Below, piece by piece: positions 1 to 7,105 of a stretch of 11,934 nt of DNA. The position numbers were made by a program, and so were the translations under genes. Each line of letters starts with the position of its first letter. Position 1 is the first letter of the stretch. The notes under the pieces are model-generated. The model made no database searches. It saw nothing but the letters and a program-made list of their open reading frames with translations, and was not told the DNA's origin. Location of the stretch: NCBI GenBank assembly GCA_036259835.1, contig DATABA010000119.1, positions 1-11,934 on the forward strand. The letters are read 5' to 3'. The stretch is from JALYGK01 sp036259835 (lineage in GTDB: Bacteria; Actinomycetota; UBA4738).

Positions 1-409
1 CGTCCTCCAGCTGGGGATCGTCGATATTTTCGGGGCGAGGCGACCAGCCGTTGACGACGACCTCGTCGGCCCGCCGTTCGGCCTCGGCGATGTCTTCCTC
101 GCTCAGCGCGATTCTTAGCGCTTCCCCTCGCCCTCTGGCTCGTGGCCCTTCGGCCAGGACGCGGGTCAGCCGATCCATCATCGATTCCGGCACTGCCCCT
201 TGCTGCCTCCGGGCGCGCTCCGCCTTCAAAACGTCCTCTCTGACCTGCAGAAGACGCCTGAGGTACGAGAGAAACTCACGCTCAGCCAGAGCCTCGTCGC
301 GCCTCCGCCGCACCTCGTCCAGCGGCAGTTCGTGGATCCCTTGCACGAACGCCGGATCGAGGACTCCCGCGCTGCGGGCCGAGCGCGTTGCTTCCGCTCG
401 CTCTGTCAT
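1..409 (-). CDS. RsiG-like c-di-GMP-linked anti-sigma protein (partial, C-terminus beyond window)
   Basis: The frame is open from ATG at 409 to the window edge, giving about 136 residues without a stop. GGAGG lies a few bases upstream of the ATG and supports this start. The visible protein is highly charged and helical. Residues 44-59 read R-x3-S48-x2-R51-x3-Q55-x3-D59, four of the five positions of the RsiG signature E-x3-S-x2-R-x3-Q-x3-D; the first position is Arg44, flanked by Glu43 and Glu45. RsiG proteins hold the sporulation sigma factor WhiG inactive when bound to c-di-GMP. Streptomyces RsiG has two motif copies, while the Rubrobacter form has one and homodimerises; only one copy is visible here. 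No whiG-like gene is in the window. The family call rests on one short motif plus the preceding LPLDEVRRRRDE helix, so it is moderate; another coiled-coil protein is possible. Confidence 0.5.
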   Translation of the reverse strand, partial: MTERAEATRSARSAGVLDPAFVQGIHELPLDEVRRRRDEALAEREFLSYLRRLLQVREDVLKAERARRQQGAVPESMMDRLTRVLAEGPRARGRGEALRIALSEEDIAEAERRADEVVVNGWSPRPENIDDPQLED

Positions 410-530
410 GTCCAAACCTCCGAGGGGGCGACCGCGATTATCTCGCTTTCGAGAAGTTGTTTGCTGCCCTCTATAACACTCGGAAGAAAGTGGGGCGAAG
501 ATAAGCCCTTGGGCTCCAGAGACGTCGCGA

Positions 531-557
531 CGGCCGGGCCCCGAAGGAGCCCGGCCG
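531..557 (-). terminator. GC-rich hairpin, putative terminator of the 53-residue membrane protein gene
   Basis: CGGCCGGGC at 531-539 pairs perfectly with GCCCGGCCG at 549-557. Read on the minus strand, the loop side contains CUUCGG, the stable UUCG tetraloop type, which favours function in that direction, 30 bases past the stop at 587. The minus-strand flank lacks a T tract. A T-rich stretch (TTCTTTT, 563-569) follows only on the plus strand, where no upstream gene is seen. It may act as a weak or bidirectional terminator. Confidence 0.5.
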
Positions 558-586
558 CGGCCTTCTTTTGCGTGTTGGTCGCTACG

Positions 587-748
587 TCAATCGCCGAGGA
601 AGTTCGTCAACGCCCAAACCAGGAACGCGATGACGGCGAGCACGACGATCACGATGGCCGTGTACTTGATGGCCGCGTACCCCGTCCAACCCGGCTCCTG
701 CGGAGGCGGGGCTGCACCACCGTGTGTGTGAGGCGGTTCGTAGGCCAC
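587..748 (-). CDS. Small single-pass membrane protein, 53 residues
   Basis: GTG at 748 is preceded by GAAAGGGGGTGA ending four bases upstream, a near-complete complement of the 16S 3' end, which fixes the start. The protein has a Pro/Gly-rich N-terminus (residues 5-20, including PPHTHGG and APPPQEPG). A Trp-Thr-Gly-Tyr stretch and one uninterrupted hydrophobic segment follow (about residues 31-48, AIVIVVLAVIAFLVWAL), and the tail is short, TNFLGD. It should sit in the cytoplasmic membrane with the Pro-rich end in the cytosol, though topology is not settled by charge. No family is recognised and no function can be given. It lies between the acyl-CoA dehydrogenase pair and the RsiG-like gene, is followed by a hairpin, and is probably its own short transcript. 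The strong ribosome site and the coherent membrane segment argue that it is real. Confidence 0.75.
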   Translation of the reverse strand: MAYEPPHTHGGAAPPPQEPGWTGYAAIKYTAIVIVVLAVIAFLVWALTNFLGD

Positions 749-867
749 TGACTCACCCCCTTTCGGGTTTCGGCCGCAAATCCAAGGTCAATGTTGCCCA
801 CGAGCGTCCGTGAGGAAACCCTGGTCAGATGCGGGAAGGCACGCTGGAGAAAGTTAGGACGAAGGAA

Positions 868-2040
868 CTACAGGCCGTACGACCGCCCGATGATCTCCTT
901 CATCACCTCGGTGGTTCCGCCCCCAATGGGACCAAGCCGCGAGTCCCGCCACGCCCGCTGAACGGGAAACTCCATCATGTAGCCGTAGCCGCCGTGGATC
1001 TGGAGTGCCTCGTCGGCCACCTTCCACGACAGCTCCGTGGCGAACCACTTCGCCATGGAGACCTCCCGCACGGCGTCCTCGCCGGCGACGAGCTTCCGAA
1101 GCGCCTGGTACGTGAGCGACCGGCCGGCCTCGATCTCCGTGGCGAGATCGGCCAGGCGATGCCTCCACACCTGGAACTTGAGCACCGGGCGGCCGAACGC
1201 CTGGCGCTCCCGGCCGTACTGGATGGCTGTCTCGAGAGTGGCCTCCGCCCCGGAGATCGCCGCGAGCGCCATCACGATCCGCTCCCACTGGAAGTTCTCC
1301 ATGATGTGGTAGAAGCCGCGGTTCTCCTGACCGAGCAGTGCTTCCGCCCTCACGCGGCACTCGTCGAACGCGAGCTCGCCGGTGTGCGAGGTTCGCCACC
1401 CCACCGTGTCGATTCGCTGCGCCACGAACCCGGGCATTCCCCGTTCAACGACGAACAACGAGATCCCCTGGTGTCCCCCCTCCGGATCGGTTTTCGCAGC
1501 GACCACGACGACGTCCGCAACCGGCCCGTTTGTGATGAACGTCTTCGTTCCCGACAGGACCCAGTCGGAGCCGTCGTGTGAGGCCCGGGTCCGAATGCCG
1601 CCGACATCGGATCCGGCGCCCGGCTCCGTTACGGCCAGCGCGGTGATGGCCTCGCCGCCGATGGCGGATGGCAACCATCGTTGGCGTTGCTCCTCGGTCC
1701 CGAACCGATACAGGTAATAGGACCCAAGGTCCTTGTGCGCTCCAAGTGCGGCCGCGACGCCGCCCGAACGGCATCGCGCAATCTCCTCCGTGATGATCGC
1801 GTCGGCGACGAGGTCCGGCCCGGTCCCTCCGTACGCCGGGTCGTACTTCGCCCCAAACAGCCCGATCGTCCCCGCCTGTCGAAACACATCGCGATAGGGG
1901 AACTCGCGAGCGCGTTCCCAGTCTTCGGCGTGCGGAGCGAGCTCCCGATCGACGAACCGGCGTACGGTGGCGCGAAGCTCGTCGTGGTCTTCGGTGAAGA
2001 GACCGGCCTTGGGAATGACCTCGAACCTGGTCGTCGCCAT
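868..2040 (-). CDS. Acyl-CoA dehydrogenase, long-chain (LCAD) type, second of a coupled pair
   Basis: A 390-residue FAD enzyme that oxidises acyl-CoA to trans-2-enoyl-CoA in beta-oxidation or a related catabolic route, passing electrons to electron-transfer flavoprotein; cytosolic. Family signature 1 is at about 136-145 (AVTEPGAGSD), the FAD/tetramer segment RQAFGRP at 279-285, and signature 2 at about 347-366 (QIHGGYGYMMEFP, RAWRD). The C-terminus reads GGGTTEVMKEIIG, so the Glu of medium- and short-chain enzymes (YEGT) is absent. Glu253 in QWERI lies where long-chain and isovaleryl enzymes place the catalytic base. The ATG at 2040 overlaps the TGA of the preceding dehydrogenase (TGATG), so the two are translationally coupled. 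The frame remains open upstream, but that part only shadows the previous gene and does not resemble the family. Substrate chain length cannot be read from sequence. Confidence 0.93.
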   Translation of the reverse strand: MATTRFEVIPKAGLFTEDHDELRATVRRFVDRELAPHAEDWERAREFPYRDVFRQAGTIGLFGAKYDPAYGGTGPDLVADAIITEEIARCRSGGVAAALGAHKDLGSYYLYRFGTEEQRQRWLPSAIGGEAITALAVTEPGAGSDVGGIRTRASHDGSDWVLSGTKTFITNGPVADVVVVAAKTDPEGGHQGISLFVVERGMPGFVAQRIDTVGWRTSHTGELAFDECRVRAEALLGQENRGFYHIMENFQWERIVMALAAISGAEATLETAIQYGRERQAFGRPVLKFQVWRHRLADLATEIEAGRSLTYQALRKLVAGEDAVREVSMAKWFATELSWKVADEALQIHGGYGYMMEFPVQRAWRDSRLGPIGGGTTEVMKEIIGRSYGL

Positions 2041-3188
2041 CAGGCAATGCCCATGGTCTTCGAAATGACCTCTCGCATGACCTCGTCGGTCCCGGCGCCG
2101 ATCCGCAACAGCCGCGTGTCGCGCCATGCCCGCTCAACGCCCGATCCTTCGGCATATCCAAAGCCGCCGAAGATCTGAAGACACGTGTTCATCACCCGGT
2201 TCACCACCAGACCGCCGTACAGCTTCGCCATGGAGATCTGCTTGACCGGGTACTCACCGCGCTCCCACGCCAGCGCAGTGTCGTACGTGAGCTGGCGGGC
2301 CGCCTCGATCTCCGTCGCCATCTCGGCGAACTTGTGCCGGTTGACCTGGAAGCTCCCGATGGGCCGGCCGAACGCGTGACGCTCTTTCGCGTAGGCCAAC
2401 GCGGCCTCGAAGACAAGCGTGGCGCCGGCCAACGATCCAGCCACACCGATGAGGCGTTCGCCCTGAAGCTCCCACATGATCTCGACGAACCCCCTTCCCT
2501 CCTCGCCGAGGAGGGCTCGTGAGGGGACTCGAACTTCGTCGAGGACCAGCTCGGCAGTGTCGGACGACCTCATTCCCAGCTTGTCCAGCTCACGGCTGAC
2601 CGCGAAGCCCGGGAGGTTCGTGTCGACCACAAAAAGTGAGAACCCCTGGTAGCCGGCGGCGGTATCGGTACGGGTCACCAGAAGACATGCGTGAGCCCGT
2701 GCCCCATTCGTGATGAAGATCTTTCGGCCGGTGATGACGAACTCGTCCCCGTCTCGGACGGCGACCGTCTTGATGCTCGCCACGTCGGATCCGGCTTCGG
2801 GTTCGGTGATCCCGAGACAGAAGATTTTCTCTCCCCTGATCGCCGGAACCAGATACTCCTGCTTCTGCTCCTCCGTCCCGAACTTGAGGATCGGGGGCGT
2901 CGCCATCTCGGACTGCACTGCCACGGCCATCCCGACTCCGCCCGACCGGCACCGCGCCATTTCCTCGGCCAGGACGATGGCGTGGCCCCAGTCGCCGCCC
3001 TGCCCCCCGTACTCGGGCGGGTACCGGAGCCCGAGGAAGCCGAGGTCACCCATGCGCTTGAAGACCCAATCGGGGAAGTGGCCCTCTCGTTCCCACTCCT
3101 CGGCGAGGGGAGCGAGCTCCGCCTCCACGAACGTCCGAACCGACTGCCGGAACTCCTCGTGCTCGGGCGTGAAGAGCGGATGAAGCAT
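2040..3188 (-). CDS. Acyl-CoA dehydrogenase, long-chain (LCAD) type, first of a coupled pair
   Basis: A 382-residue flavoenzyme of the same family as its downstream neighbour, cytosolic, feeding electrons to ETF. Signature 1 is at about 126-135 (GITEPEAGSD), KERHAFGRP at 268-276, and QIFGGFGY at 338-345. The catalytic Glu is best placed at Glu244 (QGERL). The C-terminal GAGTDEVMREV lacks the medium-chain-type Glu. Both members of the pair therefore keep a catalytic base, unlike the obligate alpha2beta2 actinobacterial FadE pairs in which one subunit has lost it. Each may be an active homotetramer of different chain-length preference, but that is inference. The ATG at 3188 has no close Shine-Dalgarno; a TATAGT box ends seven bases before it, so translation is probably leaderless. 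The two genes form an operon and run divergently from the acetyltransferase gene. Confidence 0.93.
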   Translation of the reverse strand: MLHPLFTPEHEEFRQSVRTFVEAELAPLAEEWEREGHFPDWVFKRMGDLGFLGLRYPPEYGGQGGDWGHAIVLAEEMARCRSGGVGMAVAVQSEMATPPILKFGTEEQKQEYLVPAIRGEKIFCLGITEPEAGSDVASIKTVAVRDGDEFVITGRKIFITNGARAHACLLVTRTDTAAGYQGFSLFVVDTNLPGFAVSRELDKLGMRSSDTAELVLDEVRVPSRALLGEEGRGFVEIMWELQGERLIGVAGSLAGATLVFEAALAYAKERHAFGRPIGSFQVNRHKFAEMATEIEAARQLTYDTALAWERGEYPVKQISMAKLYGGLVVNRVMNTCLQIFGGFGYAEGSGVERAWRDTRLLRIGAGTDEVMREVISKTMGIA

Positions 3189-3200
3189 CGTCTAACTATA
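3189..3200 (-). promoter_or_regulatory. -10 box of a probable leaderless promoter for the acyl-CoA dehydrogenase operon
   Basis: On the minus strand TATAGT (3200 to 3195) is followed by six bases and then the ATG at 3188. An RNA start seven bases after the box would fall on the start codon. No Shine-Dalgarno lies within 15 bases; the nearest GGAGGA is about 25 bases upstream and would lie outside the transcript. A -35 element is poor (TCTGGA at 17-base spacing). Leaderless mRNAs with this geometry are common in Actinobacteria. Confidence 0.55.
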
Positions 3201-3261
3201 CGCGCGGGTAGGTTTCCTCCAGACGCGGGAACGATGGCGGTTTCTATCCTTCTGCGCGGGC

Positions 3262-3276
3262 TATCCTCACCCCACG
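3262..3276 (+). promoter_or_regulatory. Possible -10 box for the GNAT acetyltransferase gene
   Basis: TATCCT at 3262-3267 fits TANNNT and would start RNA at about A3274, three bases before the TTG at 3277, giving a near-leaderless transcript. An identical TATCCT lies 17 bases upstream at 3245-3250. No convincing -35 or Shine-Dalgarno is seen. The call depends on the start codon chosen for the gene. Confidence 0.3.
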
Positions 3277-3837
3277 TTGAGCTTCGAACACGAAGACTTC
3301 CGTCGGGTGCGGTCGCCGTTCGAAGGGAGCCTGGTTCGTCTTCGAGCGGTCGAAGAGGACGACCTCTCCCGGGTCAATGAGCTGTTTTGGGATCCGGATG
3401 TCACGCAGTATCTCGATGTGGTGTGGCCCGAACCGATCGCTGGGACAAAAGAATGGTGGGAGCGGTCCCGTGCACAGGGAATCGCCCTCTTCGCCATCGA
3501 AACGCTGCCGGGCGAGTTCGTCGGAGCGTGCGAGCTGGGGGCGATCGATCAACGCGTCCGCTCCGCCGTCCTCGGCATCTGGATCGGGAAGCCCTTCTGG
3601 GGGCGGGGGTACGGGACCGACGCGGTCCGCACGCTTGCCCGGTTCGGCATTCACGAAATGAACCTTCAGCGGATCCGCCTGCTGGTACAGGAAACCAACC
3701 CGCGCGGCAAGGCCGCATACGAGAAGGTCGGCTTCAAGGAAGAGGGTCGGTTGCGCAGGGCGGCGTTCATTGGCGGTCGGCATGTCGACCTGATCGAGAT
3801 GGGGCTCCTCGCGGAGCACCTGATCGAAGACGCTTGA
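3277..3837 (+). CDS. GNAT-family N-acetyltransferase (RimJ/RimL type)
   Basis: A cytosolic acetyl-CoA-dependent N-acyltransferase of 186 residues. The RimJ/RimL-type fold is visible throughout: an N-terminal strand LVRLRAVEEDDLSRV (about 19-33), motif A with the acetyl-CoA pyrophosphate loop WGRGYGTDAV (about 108-117), and the C-terminal stretch with LVQETNPRGKAAYEKVGF and then EEGRLRRAAFIGGRHVD. Members acetylate ribosomal protein N-termini, antibiotics or small amines; the substrate cannot be told here. The start is uncertain. TTG at 3277 gives a full-length N-terminus and lies just after a TATCCT box, while GTG at 3307 would shorten the protein by ten residues and still keep the domain. 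It is divergent from the dehydrogenases and convergent with the cyclase gene, with only ten bases between the two stop codons. Confidence 0.88.
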   Translation: MSFEHEDFRRVRSPFEGSLVRLRAVEEDDLSRVNELFWDPDVTQYLDVVWPEPIAGTKEWWERSRAQGIALFAIETLPGEFVGACELGAIDQRVRSAVLGIWIGKPFWGRGYGTDAVRTLARFGIHEMNLQRIRLLVQETNPRGKAAYEKVGFKEEGRLRRAAFIGGRHVDLIEMGLLAEHLIEDA

Positions 3838-3847
3838 GGGAACTACC

Positions 3848-6800
3848 TCAGCGCGGTGTGGCCAGACGCAAATGAGCTCGACCGACGGCCTCGTCCTTGG
3901 CCCCTAGTTCCTCGAGCTCGCGCCGCGCGCGCGCCGCGGAGACCAGGTCTCCCTTCTGCTCGTACAGGCGAAGAGCGTCCGTGATGGCGGGAATGGCGCT
4001 CTTCGGCTTACCGGCAAGTCGGAGCACCTCCGCCAGATCCATGAGTGTGTTTCCCTGGAGCGCCGGCGAGTCGGTCTTCATGATCAGTTCCTCCGCCTCG
4101 CGCGCCAGTGATTCGGCCTGCTCGAATTGGCCACGCCGGGCGAGGATCTTGGCATGGGCCCGTCGCCACAGTGCCTCAGTCTCGACGTCGTCCTCGCCCG
4201 CGGCTTCTTCACTGATGCGGACGAACTCCTCGGCTTCGTCGTACCGGCCCTGGAGATAAAGGGCGTGCCCCAGTAGTCCCGCGATCGTCGACAGCACGTA
4301 CTTCTCTCCCATTTGGCTCAGGAGGTCGTAATCCCGACGAAGCTCGCGTTCTGCGGCGACGTGGTCCTCCGCGAGCATCTCGACGCGGGAGGATTCGGTC
4401 GAAGTCGAAGCGGCGTGCAGCTTCAGGCCGAGCTCCTCGTAGATCTGGCGCTCCCGCCGATAGAGCTCCCGTGCCTTTGCGAAGTCACCCCTCATCGCCT
4501 CCAGCTCGGCGAGCGCTCCGAGCGTCAATGCTTCGGTTCTCTGGTCTCCCGCCGCTTCGTCCAGCACTTGCTCACACCGCCGGATCGCGTCCTCGACCGG
4601 CTTCGGGCCGAACGTCGCGGCAAGCGCGTACGCCGAGAGGCTCCTCGTTTCCTGTCGCCGATCCCCGGCGAGCTTCGCGTGACCGATGGCTTTGAGGACG
4701 GCATCCTCCGCTTCCCCATACCTGCAGGCCGTCCCGTAGGCGGAGCCGAGGAGCCGCCAGGCCTTCGCCAACCCTACTTGGTCCCCGACCGCCTCGAAGA
4801 CGGAAATCGCCTGCTCCGCCTCGCGCATGACGACCTCTCCCCAGCCCTCGGGATCGGAGACGAAGCGGACGAACAGTCGCGCCAGCGCGAGATCCTCCCG
4901 AAGCCGAGCATCGTCAACCGCGGCGGCCGCCTCGATCCCTTCGTCCAGGAGCGCTTCGGCCCTGCTCAACTCACCGACCTCCACGAGCGCCTCCGCGAGG
5001 TCGTCCAGAAGGTCAAGCCGCCAGGGGTCGTTCGTCGGAACGAGTGAGGCCGCGCGCTCGAGAAGGTTTGCCGCCGCCGGCATGTCCCCACGAGCAAACG
5101 CCCTTCGCCCCGCTGATCCCAGCCATCGGGCGGCGGAAACGCCGGTCTCCTGCGTGCGCTCATCCCCAGGACCGAGCTCAAGCAGATACCGGTAGGCCCG
5201 CTCGAGGTGATATCCGAGCATTTCCTCGTATTCCGTTATCCGTGCGCCCGCGGTCCGCTCGAGCCAGACGGCGAACCCTGCATGCAGATCCGCGCGGGCC
5301 CGTTTGAGAAGCCCGCGGTAGGTCACGTCCCGAATCAGCATGTGCTGGAAGCGGTACGACTCCTCGTCGCCAAAGGCAGGTTCGTCGGGCCGTACCAGTT
5401 GCTTCATCGTCAGTGACGCGAGATTGGCGCCCACCTCCTCCTTAAGTTCGTCAGCGGAGAGCTCCTGAACAGCACCCTTGTAGAACACCTGGCCGATCAC
5501 CGCGCCTCGCTCGAGGACCGCCCGCTCCTCGACGACGAGACGATCGAGTCGAGCCGCCAGCAGCGCGGAGATGTTCGGTGGCACCGTGAACGAGACGGAC
5601 TGGTCCCGCATCACCCATCGCCCGTTCTCGGGTCGAATTACGCCTTCATCGATGAGCATCGAGAGCATTTGCTCGACGAAGAGGGGGTTGCCTTCGGCGG
5701 CCTGGCTGACCTTCGAAGCAACTTCTCGCGGGAACCCGGCGTGACCCAGGAGGTTCTGAACGATGAGTTCGCTTTCGCCCGTGGACAGCGGCGCGAGAGA
5801 GATGCGCGCTCTGTTCGGGCGTCCCTCCCCCCAATCAGGCCGGGTCTCCAAAAGCTCGTGGCGCGCCGGACACAACAGCATCAGGGGGCCGGTGGAGTTA
5901 TCGGCGATGTGCTCGATGAGGTCGAGGAAGGTGGGTTCAGCCCAATGGATGTCGTCGAAGAACACTGCCAGCGGCCGGCGTGCGGAGAAGATTTCGAAGA
6001 ACCTTCGCGCAGCCCAAAAGGTTTCCTCCAGGGCAAACGTCGTCGTTGAGAGTCCCATCACGGATGCGAGGCGCTCCGCCACATCGGCCGCTTCTACCGG
6101 CAGCAACGCCGCCAGCTTCTCCTTCGCCAACTTCGGCGGCTCGTCCTCGGAGATCCCCGCGGCGGACCGGACCGCGTCGGAGAGCGGCCAGAAGGTAATG
6201 CCTTCCCCGTATGGAAGGCATCGTCCTTTGAGGACATCCGCCTCCTCGGAGATACGCGCGATGAATTCCTGCGTGAGACGACTCTTTCCCGCGCCGGCCT
6301 GACCCAGGACGGTGACCAGATGGCACGTTCGGGAGTCGACGGCTCGCTCGAACGTCTTGATGAGCCCCGCCATCTCCTCCTGGCGTCCGACCATTGGAGC
6401 GTCGAGGCGTCGGCTGAATCCTTCTGCCCCGGTGACGCCTATCAACCGGTAGGCGGGGACCGGCTCGGCCTTCCCTTTCAGTTCGAGCGGCTCGACCGGC
6501 TCGACTTGAACTGCGTCCCGAACGAGGCGGTACGTCGGCTCACCGACCAGGATCTCCATCGCGGGGGCTGCTTGCTCCAAACGCGCGGCCGTATTGACGG
6601 CATCCCCGGTGACCAGACGCTGGCCGGTCGTGACGTCGCCGGCGACCACCTCGCCGGTGTTGACGCCGGTTCGGTTCTCCAACCGAACGCCCCATCTCTG
6701 GTCGAGCTCGTCATTCAGAGACCGAAGGCGCTTCTGCATCTCGTGCGCCGCGCGAACGGCCCGAACCGCGTCGTCCTCGTGCAGGCGAGGGAGCCCAAAG

Positions 6801-7075
6801 ACCGCCATGATCGCGTCGCCGATGAACTTCTCGACCCGCCCTCCGTGGCGCTCGAGAATCGCCTGCATCTCGCGGAAGTAGGTATTCAGGACTTCGCGGA
6901 GCGTCTCCGTGTCGAGGGTCTCCCCGAGCGTGGTCGAACCCTTTAGGTCGGAGAAGACGATCGTGACGGTCTTCCGGACCTCTTGAAGAACCGTTGCAGC
7001 AAGCTTCGTGCCGCAAAAGCCGCAGAGGCGGAACTTGTCCGGGTTTTCCTCGCCGCAGTTGGGGCAGACCTGCAC
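3848..7075 (-). CDS. Zinc-ribbon / class III nucleotidyl cyclase / AAA ATPase / TPR regulator, 1075 residues
   Basis: A large cytosolic signalling protein. It opens with a zinc ribbon (Cys4-x2-Cys7 and Cys18-x2-Cys21). A class III cyclase domain follows (about 35-213) with metal-binding Asp43 (FSDLKGST) and Asp87 (KFIGDAIMAVFG), Lys83, and transition-state Asn161 and Arg165 (GDAVNTAARLE). The position that usually carries the adenine-selecting Asp, three before the Gly of GDAVN, is Leu154, so product specificity is uncertain. An AAA/STAND-type ATPase has Walker A GQAGAGKS (258-265) and Walker B LAVFFDD (369-375) with IHWAE after it. The C-terminal part, about 640-1060, is alpha-helical TPR-like repeats. 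GTG at 7075 is the only plausible start: a stop lies 11 codons upstream, and the zinc ribbon begins right after it as in relatives. No Shine-Dalgarno is seen. The gene lies 30 bases after a secreted-protein gene and is probably cotranscribed. Ligand and target are unknown. Confidence 0.9.
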   Translation of the reverse strand: MQVCPNCGEENPDKFRLCGFCGTKLAATVLQEVRKTVTIVFSDLKGSTTLGETLDTETLREVLNTYFREMQAILERHGGRVEKFIGDAIMAVFGLPRLHEDDAVRAVRAAHEMQKRLRSLNDELDQRWGVRLENRTGVNTGEVVAGDVTTGQRLVTGDAVNTAARLEQAAPAMEILVGEPTYRLVRDAVQVEPVEPLELKGKAEPVPAYRLIGVTGAEGFSRRLDAPMVGRQEEMAGLIKTFERAVDSRTCHLVTVLGQAGAGKSRLTQEFIARISEEADVLKGRCLPYGEGITFWPLSDAVRSAAGISEDEPPKLAKEKLAALLPVEAADVAERLASVMGLSTTTFALEETFWAARRFFEIFSARRPLAVFFDDIHWAEPTFLDLIEHIADNSTGPLMLLCPARHELLETRPDWGEGRPNRARISLAPLSTGESELIVQNLLGHAGFPREVASKVSQAAEGNPLFVEQMLSMLIDEGVIRPENGRWVMRDQSVSFTVPPNISALLAARLDRLVVEERAVLERGAVIGQVFYKGAVQELSADELKEEVGANLASLTMKQLVRPDEPAFGDEESYRFQHMLIRDVTYRGLLKRARADLHAGFAVWLERTAGARITEYEEMLGYHLERAYRYLLELGPGDERTQETGVSAARWLGSAGRRAFARGDMPAAANLLERAASLVPTNDPWRLDLLDDLAEALVEVGELSRAEALLDEGIEAAAAVDDARLREDLALARLFVRFVSDPEGWGEVVMREAEQAISVFEAVGDQVGLAKAWRLLGSAYGTACRYGEAEDAVLKAIGHAKLAGDRRQETRSLSAYALAATFGPKPVEDAIRRCEQVLDEAAGDQRTEALTLGALAELEAMRGDFAKARELYRRERQIYEELGLKLHAASTSTESSRVEMLAEDHVAAERELRRDYDLLSQMGEKYVLSTIAGLLGHALYLQGRYDEAEEFVRISEEAAGEDDVETEALWRRAHAKILARRGQFEQAESLAREAEELIMKTDSPALQGNTLMDLAEVLRLAGKPKSAIPAITDALRLYEQKGDLVSAARARRELEELGAKDEAVGRAHLRLATPR

Positions 7076-7105
7076 GGCAATCGTCGGTACGCCGGGAGGT
7101 TTCGG

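Noticed and set aside
200..751. Plus-strand open frame of 183 residues spanning the RsiG-like and small membrane protein genes
   Set aside because: It crosses two minus-strand genes with good ribosome sites and the hairpin at 531-557; its product is Arg-rich and low in coherence.
749..867. TTGACC on the minus strand near 797 as a -35 box for the small membrane protein gene
   Set aside because: No TANNNT box occurs 16-18 bases downstream, so a promoter could not be supported.
829..1581. Long plus-strand open frame opposite the second acyl-CoA dehydrogenase
   Set aside because: A GC-rich antisense shadow; the minus strand encodes an unmistakable acyl-CoA dehydrogenase.
2040..2127. Longer N-terminus for the second acyl-CoA dehydrogenase
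   Set aside because: The extra 29 residues have no similarity to the family and lie in the coding sequence of the preceding gene; the ATG at 2040 overlapping its TGA is the natural start.
3838..3847. Terminator between the convergent acetyltransferase and cyclase genes
   Set aside because: Only ten bases separate the stops and no hairpin is seen there; termination must occur within the opposing gene or by another mechanism.
4313..5047. Long plus-strand open frames opposite the cyclase/AAA/TPR gene (also 6320-6946 and 6983-7747)
   Set aside because: They have no recognisable domains or ribosome sites, and they lie opposite well-supported coding sequence.
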